From: Gymnopus androsaceus JB14
Taxonomy: Eukaryota; Basidiomycota; Agaricomycetes; Agaricales; Omphalotaceae
Direction of reading: 5' to 3'
Assembly: GCA_009733575.1 (NCBI GenBank)
Contig: ML769400.1
Location: forward strand, 124,001 to 188,000
DNA length: 64,000 nt
Shown: positions 34,221-45,817 of the stretch, in pieces
Numbering within the stretch: position 1 is the first letter of the stretch
How the letters are laid out: each line of letters begins with the position of its first letter
Program-made: the position numbers and the translations under genes
Notes under the pieces: model-generated
What the model was told of the DNA's origin: nothing
The model's database searches: none
Seen by the model: the letters and a program-made list of their open reading frames with translations, nothing else

Positions 34221-34771
34221 TCAAGTCGCACTCGAATGCGCCCGAGCCATAGGACACCTTTTCTGATGACGATTCCGAGATTGCTGATACGGGAATGTCT
34301 CTCCACAGGTCGAGCAGATAAATCTTCTACTCTTTTTATGTATGGCTTCGACATGGGCTATCAGTATGAACTGGTAAGTCATAATAATGGAGAAATAATC
34401 CGGTGCGTACTTTCGAGATTTTGTTTGTTCTTAAGCTTTTTTCCGCAGGTTTGACACTCGAAACCTCGGCTCCGGGTCAACAAGGATGGGTTCATTGTTG
34501 GCAATGATGGCGGGGGTAGATTGTACGCCGCCAACTGAGAGCCGAAAAATTCCAGAGACTGAGGGAATATGCATGGAGAAGACGAAGGTACCGGACTGTA
34601 TTGTGACCGAGTCGGGAGCACTACGGGGTGGAGATCCAGAGGAATGGATGAAGCGAGCACTCGTGTCCCCTCTATGGAGTACGGGAGTTCAATTTGGGAC
34701 TTCGCATGGGTCAGGCATTCTCCAGAGTATTCATGGGGAGAAAGGTTCAAACTGAAATCGGGAAAGAACAT
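34221..34771 (-). CDS. Small two-finger C2H2/C2HC zinc-finger protein
   Basis: Likely nuclear DNA-binding protein of about 165 residues. Start ATG at 34771 (MFFPDFSLNLSPHEYSGE), a Ser/Pro-rich region, then finger 1 FECQTCGKKLKNKQNLE joined over an intron to THVEAIH (C-x2-C-x12-H-x4-H), and finger 2 FICSTCGETFPYQQSRNRHQ ending KRC (C-x2-C-x12-H-x3-C). The intron lies inside finger 1 just after KQNLE (donor GTACGC). The larger zinc-finger gene at 46-47.7 kb also has an intron within finger 1 just after KQNL. No target genes can be inferred. Confidence 0.62.
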
Positions 34772-36058
34772 CTTTGCTTCCTGGCCGGCCTGACTACTTA
34801 TAATTTTAGGTCTTTGCCATCGTGCCTGGGATAAAGAACGATAGCGCTCACCACATTTGCCATTCAGTAGGAAAGTCGTTGGAGGAGCATTGATAAAAGA
34901 GATCTAGCCCAGCGAATGACCCGTGATAGGAGCTATGATGTATGCGTTAAACGCGTCAACATCTAGAGAAAGCAGTACCTTGCACTCTGGCAACGGCTAC
35001 ACCATGTCGAAGGAGAATGTGTACTGGTACAAACTTGGTCAACCCATGTCGGAGCTTGCATTGCCAAAATTTATGAAGGAGAGACCCTTTGAAGAAACAA
35101 AACCTTGACGTGCTTTAAAATGGGTTAAGAAGCGCGACTCAAAAAGGTTGTAAGCACTGACTTGAGTTGATGCCTATCTGCATCGCGATATGGCAAAATA
35201 ACCAGACATCCCGACTGAAAATCCCCGTATAGCGTCTGCGCATTTGTCGAGAAATACTTACAGTAAACTTAACACGCATCTCCACGTGTTAAAGACTGCG
35301 TCCCATTGGAGCCGTCGGAGTGCGTGTTCATAAGTCCAGCGAGCAGCATTTGGCAGCATTGCAGCATTGCAATCCCTAAGACCAAAGCTGTTCCTGCATC
35401 ATCGCAACGAATCCTTTCGCGCAAGCAACAAGTAAGCATGCTTGCGCGCAAGTTAATAAGCGTCAATCCGTGGTCGAAATGTCAGTATGGTGGGAAAGAA
35501 CCTTGATTCGGCCGTACAGATCACGACGAGGCTGTATATGTCGGGGGACGCTCTGCTCAAATCCGAAAGTAAGCCGTTGGAAGGAACAACATCCAAGTCT
35601 GAGTATCTATCTATTATCACTTGGCCTTGGCCCTCCGAATCTGCTTAAATGCACCGCATTTGCCGAGGTCAACGAACAAGGAAAGCAAAGCTGTTGACCG
35701 TTCATTCATTTTGTTGAACAAATACGTACAGTGCTTGAAGTAAGCTGGCAACAATCGTCTCATGAACCAAGAAACGAACATGGATGCAGGCGTTGTACTA
35801 TGGTCCAAATATCAAGATGCTCAATCGCAAGCCTCAGGTTTCGTTTCATCGGGTTTGTGGCCGCGCACAGTGGAATCTCTGTGCCAGCTAGCGTAAGAGC
35901 ACTCCCTTCTAACAGGTGTGGTCTCATTCCAATAGTCAATACTTATTATACGAGCTGCTATAATACACAAAAATAGAAAATCGGATCGGTGTGGTTGGCA
36001 CTAGAGATGCCCTTGAGCCAGCCATGAGCAATCTACATAGTAATTTTCGAAAGCAAGC
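34772..36058. other. No recognised gene
   Basis: About 1.29 kb. Short open frames (34.92-35.11 and 35.31-35.98 kb) show no domain. A small tandem GCAGCATT motif occurs at about 35346-35372. Confidence 0.4.
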
Positions 36059-37794
36059 TTAAACATCTGGTTTTTTACTATTGACTGGGAAAACCAAATC
36101 ATCGAGGCATTCAAGTTCTTCGACTTTGTAATCTGCAACCGCACGAACATGGATGACTAACCGGCAGCATAATATTGAATGCATAACGCGCAACGGTCTG
36201 TTACATTGTTCAAAATGCGAGGGATCACAACAATAGTGGAGTAACACGTACGTGTCAAGAATTCCTTGAAGTTCAACCTGTGACGGAAACACAGTTCAAT
36301 CTTCAAAGTGTCCGTTCGAAGCTATCTGCTTACCGGTGCATATATTAACATCAGGACGTTTCCTAAAGTTATTGCTAGAGTCCTGCTTAGTAAGATCACG
36401 CTCTACAGCTCAAGCAGTAAAAACTCACGCAAGATGAACAAGTAAAATAGTACGCCTGTGGCGATAGTTGATAAGTGGACAACGAACTTGAATGCATGGA
36501 TAAGGCTTACCATCGCGAAAGAAGGTTATTGCTACCTTTTGGCTGGTTCCGGGATACCCGAGCTCGAGATCTATGTAATGTCAGATTAGAGATGAACTAC
36601 AAATCGGTGACAAAAACACACAATCTCGGAGCGTTTTCCATAAAGTCAATGCAACCACCACTAGGATAAAATATGAGCTAGTTGAACGGGTGAGATTAGG
36701 TTACTCACCAGTCTCGCCAGCCAATAGAGAAATGAAGTTGATTAAACCCATCTTACTTTCGCTAAACAGGAAACAGGAGGGAGTTTCTGGTGTTATTAAT
36801 GTCGGATCGATTTCTACGACGATTCTAAGGAGTTTAGATAGTCCGATTGACAGTGAATCACACCTGAAAATGAACTCGTCCAGTTTATCACAGCCGCTAT
36901 GTTGGCAGCAGCAACGGCCTTGAGAAGGATTGTGAGGAGTTAGCTACAGTACCATCTCGAGTGATAATTATAATGGACACTTACTACCCAAGAAATGATA
37001 AGAACTGCGAGAACCTTCCGTGATCTCGAGTATATGGAGTATGTACGGATTATCAAAATGACTAGTTGAAGAATGAGAGAATGTGCATCTTGCTAATAGG
37101 AAACGTACGGTCGGATATCCCTATTCCCATTCCAGAGAAAACTTGAAAAGGATAATGAACATCCTACATCTCCTGGCGCACAAAAGTCAAGCCTCACTGG
37201 TGTTAAAAGTCATTACACGATTACAGGATCTATCATCATGATAAGTCATCAGTGAAGAATCATATCCAATAGCACAAGTACGTACCGCAATGCTGGTGTG
37301 CGGGTTCAGTCTCTCTATGACATACTTGTTCAGTATGCCGCCTTTCTGTTTCGTCGTGAGCGTCACCTTCGACAACTAATATTGTGTCGATAAAAGGAGA
37401 ATAGCGAGAGATAAAGTATAACGCTTCCACAAAACCCCAATTTGCAGGACCAAACGTAGGCGACCTGTGGAGATCGACTATTTTATCAAATTCAGCCCGA
37501 AATGATTAATGGTACGCACCTCTTGGGCGAATGAAAGAAAGTAATCGTAGCTCTAACAAAAACCCTTCAACATTTCACCATAAAATAATGGAAGAAACGC
37601 ACCAAAAGGGTAAGCATTGCGACTTTTAACGTCCCAGATGAGTATCAACAACCTTGATAAACCGGCCACGATTACCTTTACTATACTAGGGGTTCAAATG
37701 TGTGAGCAGTCATTTCATAAGAGTGGAAACGAACGTCGCCTACCGCCACAATCTGAGAGTCAACCAAGATATTAGTGATAGTGTCCATGGCCAT
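36059..37794 (-). CDS. DUF6533-type seven-transmembrane protein (second copy)
   Basis: Second member of the basidiomycete DUF6533 membrane family; function unknown. Seen over many short exons: MAMDTITNILVDSQIVA, VIVAGLSRLLILIWDVKSRN (TM), SYDYFLSFAQE (matches the family SYDYLLTFxxE signature), VAYVWSCKLGFCGSVILYLS (TM), ILNKYVIERLNPHTSIA, IRTYSIYSRSRKVLAVLIIS (hallmark RxYxIYxRSRKVL), SILCCRLVIHVRAVADYKVE and the terminus LDDLVFPVNSKKPDV. Exons in the 36.3-36.9 kb part are not resolved. Quite different in sequence from the copy at 12.7-14.5 kb. Confidence 0.6.
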
Positions 37795-38379
37795 CGTTTC
37801 GTCAAGAAACATGAAGACAGAAGGAAAGAGGGAAAGGGAAAGAGGGGAAAATTGGGTTGACGACGTGGATATTGTCCATTCGAATTACATCAGACTCGAA
37901 AGACAATAAGATTACCGCTGTTTGAAGGTATTCAGTTTTCATCAAATATTATGATAGAATCCCCGCGCAAGTCGCCCACAACCTCACAGAAATGACTTGA
38001 AATCTATGAGCAGCGGCACATGCGCGCAGGGGATCCAGACAACGAAACGATTCGCAATCGGAGATGATAAAATTAAATGGAAGTTTTGGGGCTAATCGGC
38101 CGCTTGCCATATAGATCACGTCGGAAGGCACAGATGGAGCTAAGTGGAAGACGAGAAGGACAAATATCCCATTTGAGGTAAAGCTGTAGGGTACTTTGTT
38201 GAATGTCATGATGGTATGTGAGAGAGGCAGGAATTAGCGCCGAAGGCTGATTATTAGACGCCTATCCCCTCTTTCTAACTTTCATATAACACCCGTACCA
38301 ATTCTATGTAAGTCATCTACTCCCTATCTACTCCCATGCCATATTGAAAGAAAGTTGAGAGCCATTCGCTAGCTCGATA
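37795..38379. other. Intergenic, divergent upstream regions
   Basis: About 585 bp between two divergently transcribed genes. A purine run (GAAGGAAAGAGGGAAAGGGA and on) occupies about 37820-37852. An 86-codon minus-strand frame at 37949-38209 lacks any family motif. Confidence 0.4.
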
Positions 38380-41011
38380 ATGCCAGATTCCGACTTCTCG
38401 GATGATAGCATGGATGTAAGCATGGATGTAATAGGGATGTTTGCTGCATCGGACATGAAGATCCCCCAACCTACCGAAGAAGACATCCAAAAGACATCCA
38501 CCCGCTATTCCCAATCCATCTTTCAGAACTGGAACGAGCTCCACCATATTCTAAAACTCCATGAAGAAACTATTCGTAAACGTTGGGCAAAGAAGACTAC
38601 GAAACAAAAGGAGACAATATTGCGATCCGCCTATCCAGATATCCCAACTATGCATCGACCGGACCTAGCAGCTCTGCGGGAGGAAAACTTGGAACAGCGT
38701 CGACAAGGAACACGTTTCCGAGATGCATTTCTTCTTCCAGAACTCAATATGGAAGATCTCATTAAACCCAAAAATGTCCTCCTTGCACTTAACTCACGGG
38801 GTCGGAACATGCCCGACATCTTTGCTTTTACTGATTTCGAAAAGATATTGATCGCTAGAACGAGCGAAGGTGTTCCTATTCCGTACAAAAACGAATGTAC
38901 AATGTACCTTACTGGAAATAAGGATGCGAAGAACTATGGCAAGCTTGTTTACTGGAGCGAAGCTTCCCATGTTATGGCCGACATGATCAACGGCGTTGGC
39001 ATGATCCCTGGTGCAGGGCTCATCGTGTTGGAATCCCAACACAAGCTTTACGAGTTCCTAGTCAAAGTTGCCAAGGCCATTGTTCACGACCTTCCTCTAT
39101 CTGGCGACCCTCCTCCAGATCCTCCCTCGCTCGAAGATCCGTCTACTGGAGTTAGAGCTTTCATCTATTGCTGCGTACGCAACAGGAACGACGTACCGCG
39201 TACCCCTCCAATTTGATCTTCCTTATTTGAAGCGCCTGGTACGAGCCAAGGTTGATCAGGCGCAAGATCATCTCTGGTCTCTTCGTGAAGATCCCAGCTA
39301 CTTCCGTGATGTAGCGCTCGAGTACTCTGAACATCGTCTCGAGCATCTCCTCACCAAAGATGGATCTCGCCATCCCAACCTTCACTCTCCCTGGCTCTAC
39401 GATCAGATCTTTTTGAGCCTAATTGGGAATGCGTATACGAGCGTTTTGCAATGGCAGTTGATCGAGGGACAATTGGAGGAGGTCGAGAGACTTCGAGCCA
39501 AGTTTGGCTTGAAGCTCTCACGAGAAAAGGCCCTTCCTAGCGAGTATGACGACCATATGTCGCACTTGCAATACTTCCTCCAAAAGTTCATGCTTACTGG
39601 ACCTATCAAAGACCTCAAAATCGGTGCTTTTGGGGCACCGCCCATGCGACGATGGTTCAATCGGCTCCCACAGGATCCAAACAGTACCATAATAGGGTAT
39701 TGCTATAGCTCCGCCTACGAGAATTCTCCCTCCTCTGAACGACCCCAGATTCCCGAATTGATTTGGTATCTGTTGGATGATAAGCAGAGCCTGTTAATAG
39801 GGCGACATACTCTTCTTGATGAAATTGATCGCTTGCTACGTTCGGATTCCAGAGAGCGCGCGTGCGTTACACCCTGGGTGCTGAACTACCTCTCAGAAAT
39901 GAGCGCCATTAGCGAATTACTCCGGCAGTTGGTCTTTCATCAGCCTCGAATTGGGTGCAACACCACCATTCCAGTGGATTTGGATCATTTTCTTCCGGAC
40001 GATCCAGAGTTTTTTGATGGGAGGTCGGTATTGTACGAGAAGATGAGCGAACCATTGACGAGATTGGTCGCTCCTATGAGGAAGAAGGACTTTAGAGGAA
40101 AAGGCATGGCTCTTGTTGATCCCGCTACATCGGAGACCAACAGCCCTTTGGGTAATGGGAAATTGAATTACCCTTTGCACAAGAAGGCGACGCAGGCCGT
40201 AATCGAGCAGATGCGTAAAGCTGAAGCAGAGCTAGATGCTTTTTGGGGAAAGTTTGACGGGATTATCGAACGGAGGACAGGGAAGAAACCGAACGACCTT
40301 TTGAAGGAGTTTATTGATCAGAGGGAGGTTGAGAGGACGCCGGAGTGGGCGAACATTCCTACAACTCCTAAGCCTAATCTACATGCTCAACCCAAGTCCC
40401 AAATAGAGGATCGATTTGCACTGATGGAGTTGCAGCAGCGTACGGAAAGTACGCTTGGACCTGAACTGGGCCAAGGATCGAAGAAACGGAAGACAAAGAC
40501 TCGAGGCTTACCAACATTGGATGCATACCTCCCTCAACCACTGTTGGATGGCTCTGAACAAGCATTGCCAGATTTACCCAACACATCATCCTTGCCGCGT
40601 GAAGCTGCTATCCCTGTGCCTCGTCGCGCCTACACTGTCTTCACCCGACTTTTCTTCACACCCTCTCCCGATCGCACACCGGGTGAAGTGCCCTGGACAG
40701 ACTTTGTGCATGCGATGACGACCGCGGGATGTGCAGTGAAACGACTCATGGGAAGTTCGTGGATGTTTTCGAGGGTAGAGGGAGCGGACGAGTCGGATGG
40801 TTTTGGTGCAGGCCAGACACAGATCATCTTCCACGCGCCGCACCCAGCTGCCAATATACCTATCCATATTGTGCGAAAACATGGGAGAAGGCTTGCGCGG
40901 AGGATGGGGATGGAACATTGGGACATTTGTTGTAGGTTGATGGACTTTAGTTACGGACTCTGCGCGATATTTGTGATGATTTATTGTACAGTGAAGGAAA
41001 CTACAACGTAG
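38380..41011 (+). CDS. Conserved-looking fungal protein of ~870 residues, function unknown
   Basis: Two overlapping long frames belong together. The first (from MPDSDFSDDSMDVSMDVIGM) carries FQNWNELHHILKLHEETI, RKRWAKKTTKQKETILR, KPKNVLLALNSRGRNMPDIF, and LVYWSEASHVMADMINGVG. The second continues with LSSIAAYATGTTYRVP, VDQAQDHLWSLREDPSYF, WLYDQIFLSLIGNAYTS, LIWYLLDDKQSLLIGRHTLL, a charged Lys-rich linker (GSKKRKTKTRG) and RRAYTVFTRLFFTPSPD. They meet between ~39.09 and 39.15 kb with a one-base frame change and no intron signal. The style suits a large fungal-specific protein seen in many Agaricomycetes; I do not recognise a named domain. Intracellular, no TM or signal peptide. Confidence 0.7.
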
Positions 41012-41186
41012 GCGTTGTTTTAGTGCATAGTTATATACCCAAGTAATATCAGTTCAATCTGACCTAAATGCGAGGGCGCGAGTGAGTGTCAGAGTTGCTT
41101 TGACTACACAGCCACATTTTCGCCATTTATTCGAACTTCTTGAAGGACGCGTTTCTTTTAACTTCAATCTGAATTCCTTCCACAAT

Positions 41187-42483
41187 ATGAAACGAAAAAG
41201 AATTTCAGAGGACGAATCTGTTTTGCCTAGGTGTGTTCAGTCTCGGACTTGATTTGCGTACAACTTGGCTTAATCTTTGGCTCCAAGCAACGATGTATAT
41301 GAACAGGAGAAGAAACGACCGCGTCCTGATTCTGGAACTATAAACCAAGAAGAAAGCCCGGAAAGCATCCATTTGACTTGGATTCGACGTGAACTTGCAC
41401 TAAAGCCTGAAGAAGTGGTTCCAGACTCAGATCCCCTCTCGTATACCTCTATCTTCAATTTCAGCCTTGACGCTGAACCATCTCGAAACCCGCGTCTTAT
41501 CGCGGCTTCGTTCGAATCCTCAGATTATTTGCCTTCTCCAAGCCTTCAAACTTCGACAATGAATCGTCAAAACGATCGCAATCCTATTCACTCTGGCAAA
41601 CAAAAAGCGCGACCATTGACGCGCTCCAGCGATACTCGACACGTCCGAATTGACGAGGTCATACCCGATTCAGATCCTGATTCCATCCTCAGCATTGATA
41701 CCCTTCCATCTCCACGTCTCATCATGGCCTCTTTCGAACCTAACTCACGCTTCTCGTCTGACCACAAAATGACCCAATCTCAGAAACATGATCATCCTTC
41801 TTCAGTGCTTTCACCGTCTTATATGCCTCTACCTCCCTCGTCTCCCTCGTCGGAATCTCGGCATGGCATCCTGCGGTTCTTCCCCGCGCTCCGTGTCATA
41901 GACTTTTCTGCGTTTGAGCCTTGTACTAGACCTCCCAGTCCGTATCTACATCTCAATACAGCCCAAGGTCCTATTGCCACCAAATCCTCGGGTGAGCGTG
42001 CACCAATGGCCAGTAACAAAGCAGTTCTCCCATCCTGCTATCGCCGTGCTTAACGACTCCCAGTCGCCCAAACCCCGCCGTATCAGCTAAATTAGCACAT
42101 TCCCTCATGCGAGACGCCATCCCATGCTTATACGCCAAAGCTCCACTACGATCCCTTCCTTGTCGCTTTCACCCATAGACCTACCCGCTAATCCGAAAAC
42201 ATTAGTTCTCTCTCCTAATACTCACGAGGAGGTTCCTAATTTGACGACAGGCTCCGAGACTAATGGTAGCACCATTACCAGTACCAGTACCAGCACCACA
42301 ACCACTGCCGTTGCAGGAAACTCGGAGCCAGGAGACACACAGGCACGGGCGCGCACTCTCGTCACTCATCAGCTCATGTCATTGCTTTGTGCTAAATTGG
42401 GCGATGCGCTGACTGAGAATAACTATGTTGGTATCTCTGCTATCGCTTCCAGAGGTGTAGAAGCACTGGGACTTTTGCTCTAG
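41187..42483 (+). CDS. Hypothetical nuclear-type protein, Ser/Pro-rich
   Basis: Start MKRKRISEDESVLP, intron, then NDVYEQEKKRPRPDSG and a long disordered part. An internal repeat is visible: VVPDSDPLSYTSIFNFSLD / NPRLIAASFESSDY against VIPDSDPDSILSIDTLPSPR / LIMASFEPNSRF. The 3' exon holds SLSLSPIDLPANPK, a Thr/Ser run, and QLMSLLCAKLGDALTENNYV with GISAIASRGVEALG before the stop. The joining of frames between 41.99 and 42.12 kb is not resolved and may involve another indel. The 3' part exists as a decayed copy at 49103-49500. No domain recognised. Confidence 0.5.
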
Positions 42484-43711
42484 TGGATAATGGATTGGAT
42501 CGAATCCGATCATATTTTGGCATGCTGGTCATCAGGGAATTGAACGAAGAGACAGAATCTTCGAGGTCGTTTGATCAGAGCCGGCGAGGCTTAACTGGAA
42601 ACTCTGTATTTGTATTTTATGTTGTACTTGTGTTCAAGCTCCTCGGTTGAGTGCAGCTCACGCGTCGTAGTAGGCCTATCCAACGCATATCTGTAGTACT
42701 TGTGTATGGTTAATCAGAGGACGAACTTCGAAGTTATGTCCCAAAGCTATAGAGTGAGGGAGCCGTTACTGAGGTTAGCACGAGTCTTGACCACGCTCTG
42801 CCAAAGTAGAACAGTACATTAAAAAATGCATCAAAACATGTCATTGGAAATATTCTGGTAGCTTCAGCTTTGCTAAACTAGGACTGCAAAAATTATAAAT
42901 TCGACAGGAGCTTTACTTTGGCTTTACCACACATGTCGATGGCGAAGAAACTTGAACGAAATTGCCGCAATATTCCATCCTATAATCCATTCATAGAACT
43001 CGAACATCATCGACATTCCCGAGCCCAGATCTGTTCGTAAGCTTCGAGGAGATGATGATGTCCTGCACCTCTCTCGCAAAACAAAGACCATACTTATCAT
43101 CCTTTGGGGAATAGAAATGATGACCTCTCTCGCAAAAACAAAGGCCATAGTTGCCTTCCACATTGTGGCTTTCATCGCGGTCTTCAGTGCGTTCAAATGA
43201 TGGTGCATGCGCGAACTGTCTTGTTTTGATGTCCGTTTCGATCCGAAGCTCCAGATATTAACGTTCAAGCTTCAGGGGCTACCCCAGGATGCTTTCATGG
43301 ACCGTGTTAAGATGCTAAACCAAATATGTGGGTAAAGAAGCCATCGAGGACAGAGATATGCGGGAACGTCAAATTTTGCCGCCTCAATAGGAAGAGCAAA
43401 AACAGCATCCCAGTCAAATGTGTAACTGAGTTATCGTGTTCTTTGCCACGAATAAACCATTGCTCACTATCGCTGTTGTTGGGAAAATAAGTGATTGAAA
43501 TTGATGAAAGCTAAGTGGCCGAGCTATCATTTGTGATGCGCAGGAAGCTTTAATTTTTTTCCATACTACTTCTGCAAGTCCAATTCCTTAATTCGACGTT
43601 GCCTGGTTTTTTGCACGACAAATTTCCCATTTCATACGAGCCCGAATACAATATTTAAATTACAGCGCTTTGGTACAGTAAACAGCAAGACGACGACGAG
43701 CAGCAATATGA
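42484..43711. other. No recognised gene
   Basis: About 1.2 kb. The first ~160 bp belong to a segment also present at 49.34-49.50 kb. Two ~25 bp copies of CCTCTCTCGCAAAA-CAAAG-CCATA stand at about 43070-43095 and 43123-43148, within a minus-strand frame of no recognised family. Confidence 0.4.
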
Positions 43712-45738
43712 GAGAAGTTACATACCATGATCAACTGCGGGTATGTGCAGGCAAAGAGCGCAAGCAGATTGAGAGTGCAGAGAAGGCTATACACCTTGTT
43801 CTGAATCAGGACTTCTGGCATTATCTTTGAAAGTAAGTTTATTTAACAGTATCACCATTATACTTTAACACCTGTTTCCAGGATATGGGACTATCTTGAT
43901 CCTCTTGCCCTTGCTGCAAACATTCTTCAGGCTCCAAATTGCAGTTTCAACAAGGTCATTCTTATGCTAGGGAACCTCTTCCATCTTTACACTTGCTGAT
44001 ATACCTGACGAGGATGAAGTCATTCATGATGTGGTCATTTCATCCTTGGAGCAATGCTGGAAGGCAGCAGACCAGGAAATCTTTATTCTCACTTTGCTTT
44101 TCAATCCATATATGCGAAATAAAGTTTTCAACAGAACAAAACTTTCTCATACTGATCTCTGGAACATCACTCATCATGCTTTCCTTTGGTTTACTGGTGA
44201 ACAAGCTGATCTTGAGCTTCTGCAAGCATTCAATGACTATATCCTGAACCATGGTAGCTTCGCAGATGCAACCATGTACACTGCTGAATTCAAACAGATG
44301 GCAGATGATGAGGTACATCTACTCCAATTGTATTATATATTTGTTCAATGTTCATAACCAAGTTTACAGGGCTGCATTGTAGATCTTCTGGCATCATGGC
44401 ATTGCCAAGGAGCCATAACTGTGAATGGGCGAGGTGGACTTGCATCAGCAAAACCTGGGTGTTCTGTACAGAGCTGTACAGCTCTGTACAGAACCCACAG
44501 CACTTATAGGACCCATAGCAAGGTACCCCTCTGTACAGAACTGTGGGATGCTATGGGTTGCTGTGGATCACTGTGGACTTCGCGGGAGCGCCGCCATCAT
44601 GGTTCTATTCAATATTGATTCAATACCAAATATGTTATTCTTTTGAATTGTTTCCCTGGCTCGCGAGAGCAAAATGCTAGCGAAATATTTATAAAATCAT
44701 TTTATTGGCGGTTCTAAACACTACTAATGCTACAACATACATACTCGACTCGTTCACCAGGTCCACAAGTAGCGTAAAATTGTATATGAGGCTAATTAAC
44801 TTTGACTCCTACCATGTCATTGAATGACACTAAAAAATGTCATCAGACATATAATTAGAGCCTCCGAGTCAAAAATTGCAGAGAGCAGAACTTACAGTCT
44901 GAGTCAAGTTGAGCTTAGTGGGGGGAGGAAAAGACGTCGAACTCGTCAAGACTCAAAACCGTTGATTAAATAGCATCCAAGGTCCCCGTTGCCATATCCA
45001 TCAGCTGGAAATGACAGGTGTCAGAATGCTCAAGCAACGGTCAACCTACAGCATCTTACAGGACCTCATAGGACCTCATAGCATTCCACAGCACTGTACA
45101 GTGCTGTGACTGCTATGGATTGCTATAAGCTGCTATAGTTGCTGTAGCGTTCACCCAGGTTCTGCTGATGTGTGGGGCTAGCTCTTTGCATACTTCAGAT
45201 GGTTGGGAACTCAGCCAGTACTGAATGCACATTCAAAGATTCAGAATCAGCTCACCCCGGACACAGTTCATGATATTACCTTAGTTAGGATGGACCATCA
45301 TTGTGAACATAAAGAAGTGGATGTTGTTTACATGCACAAGAAGCGCAAATTTAGTGACTTGGAGCCCAAATTTGAACCCACTGGTATGTATTTGTTTTTG
45401 TTTTACAGTTACTACTGTTTTTGCTCATGAGTTGCAGTTGAACAGGAAGATGAGGATACACCATCTTCAACTTCAGATGTTTTTTTTCCCTTGGTGTCAT
45501 TGCTACTGCTGATAATGAAGATGACAACTCTGATGATGATGATTTACATATACCTGCACCAACTCTCTCAACAACTGCACAAATTCCCAAATACAAAAAG
45601 ATTACTCTTGCAGACCTATTTGCTTACCCTTCTGCTACTGATATACACCAGCCATTCCATTTCTACCAGGCTCACGGGTGCGCATCTCTGGATATGGAGG
45701 AGGAGGAAGTTGCTGGAATGTTTGCTAATGATGCTTAG
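43712..45738 (+). pseudogene. hAT-family transposase remnant
   Basis: RNase H-like hAT transposase of the type common in mushroom genomes, now broken. Recognisable pieces in several frames: YHDQLRVCAGKERKQIESAE, DYLDPLALAANILQAPNCSF, MLGNLFHLYT, SLEQCWKAADQEIFILTLLF, NPYMRNKVFN, LWNITHHAFLWFTGEQADL, then after a 728 bp insertion MVGNSASTECTF (hAT C-terminal dimerisation signature), IQNQLTPDTVHDITLVRMDH and a C-terminal acidic tail with ITLADLFAYPSATD. Frames change at least three times, and a CATCAGC element (44443-45170) separates the core from the hATC part. The N-terminal zinc-finger end is missing. Its terminal repeats were not found. Confidence 0.75.
44443..45170. mobile_element. CATCAGC-ended element, long copy inside the hAT remnant
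   Basis: 728 bp bounded by inverted ends CATCAGCAAAACCTGGGTG and CACCCAGGTTCTGCTGATG (one mismatch in 19), flanked by TG on both sides. Subterminal parts are full of GCTGTGG, CTGTACAG and GCTATAG words rather than the CCAGAGATCTCTGG words of copies 1 and 2. The middle (about 44.59-45.0 kb) lacks these words and may itself be an insertion. The hAT reading resumes to the right, so the element inserted into the transposase gene. Confidence 0.68.
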
Positions 45739-45817
45739 CTTAAATACCGCTTAATTTGTTGTACATAGATAGCAAGCTAGAAGAACACTATATATACTGA
45801 TGCCTATGCTACTATCC

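Noticed and set aside
34486..34755. Plus-strand ORF over the small zinc-finger gene
   Set aside because: The minus strand gives two zinc fingers with proper spacing and a good start; the plus frame has no motif.
37949..38209. 86-codon minus-strand ORF upstream of the DUF6533 gene
   Set aside because: No domain, no splice link to neighbouring exons, lies in a divergent promoter region.
42924..43268. Minus-strand ORF with two similar YGLCF-type words
   Set aside because: The likeness comes from a ~25 bp DNA repeat; no start, domain or exon chain could be supported.
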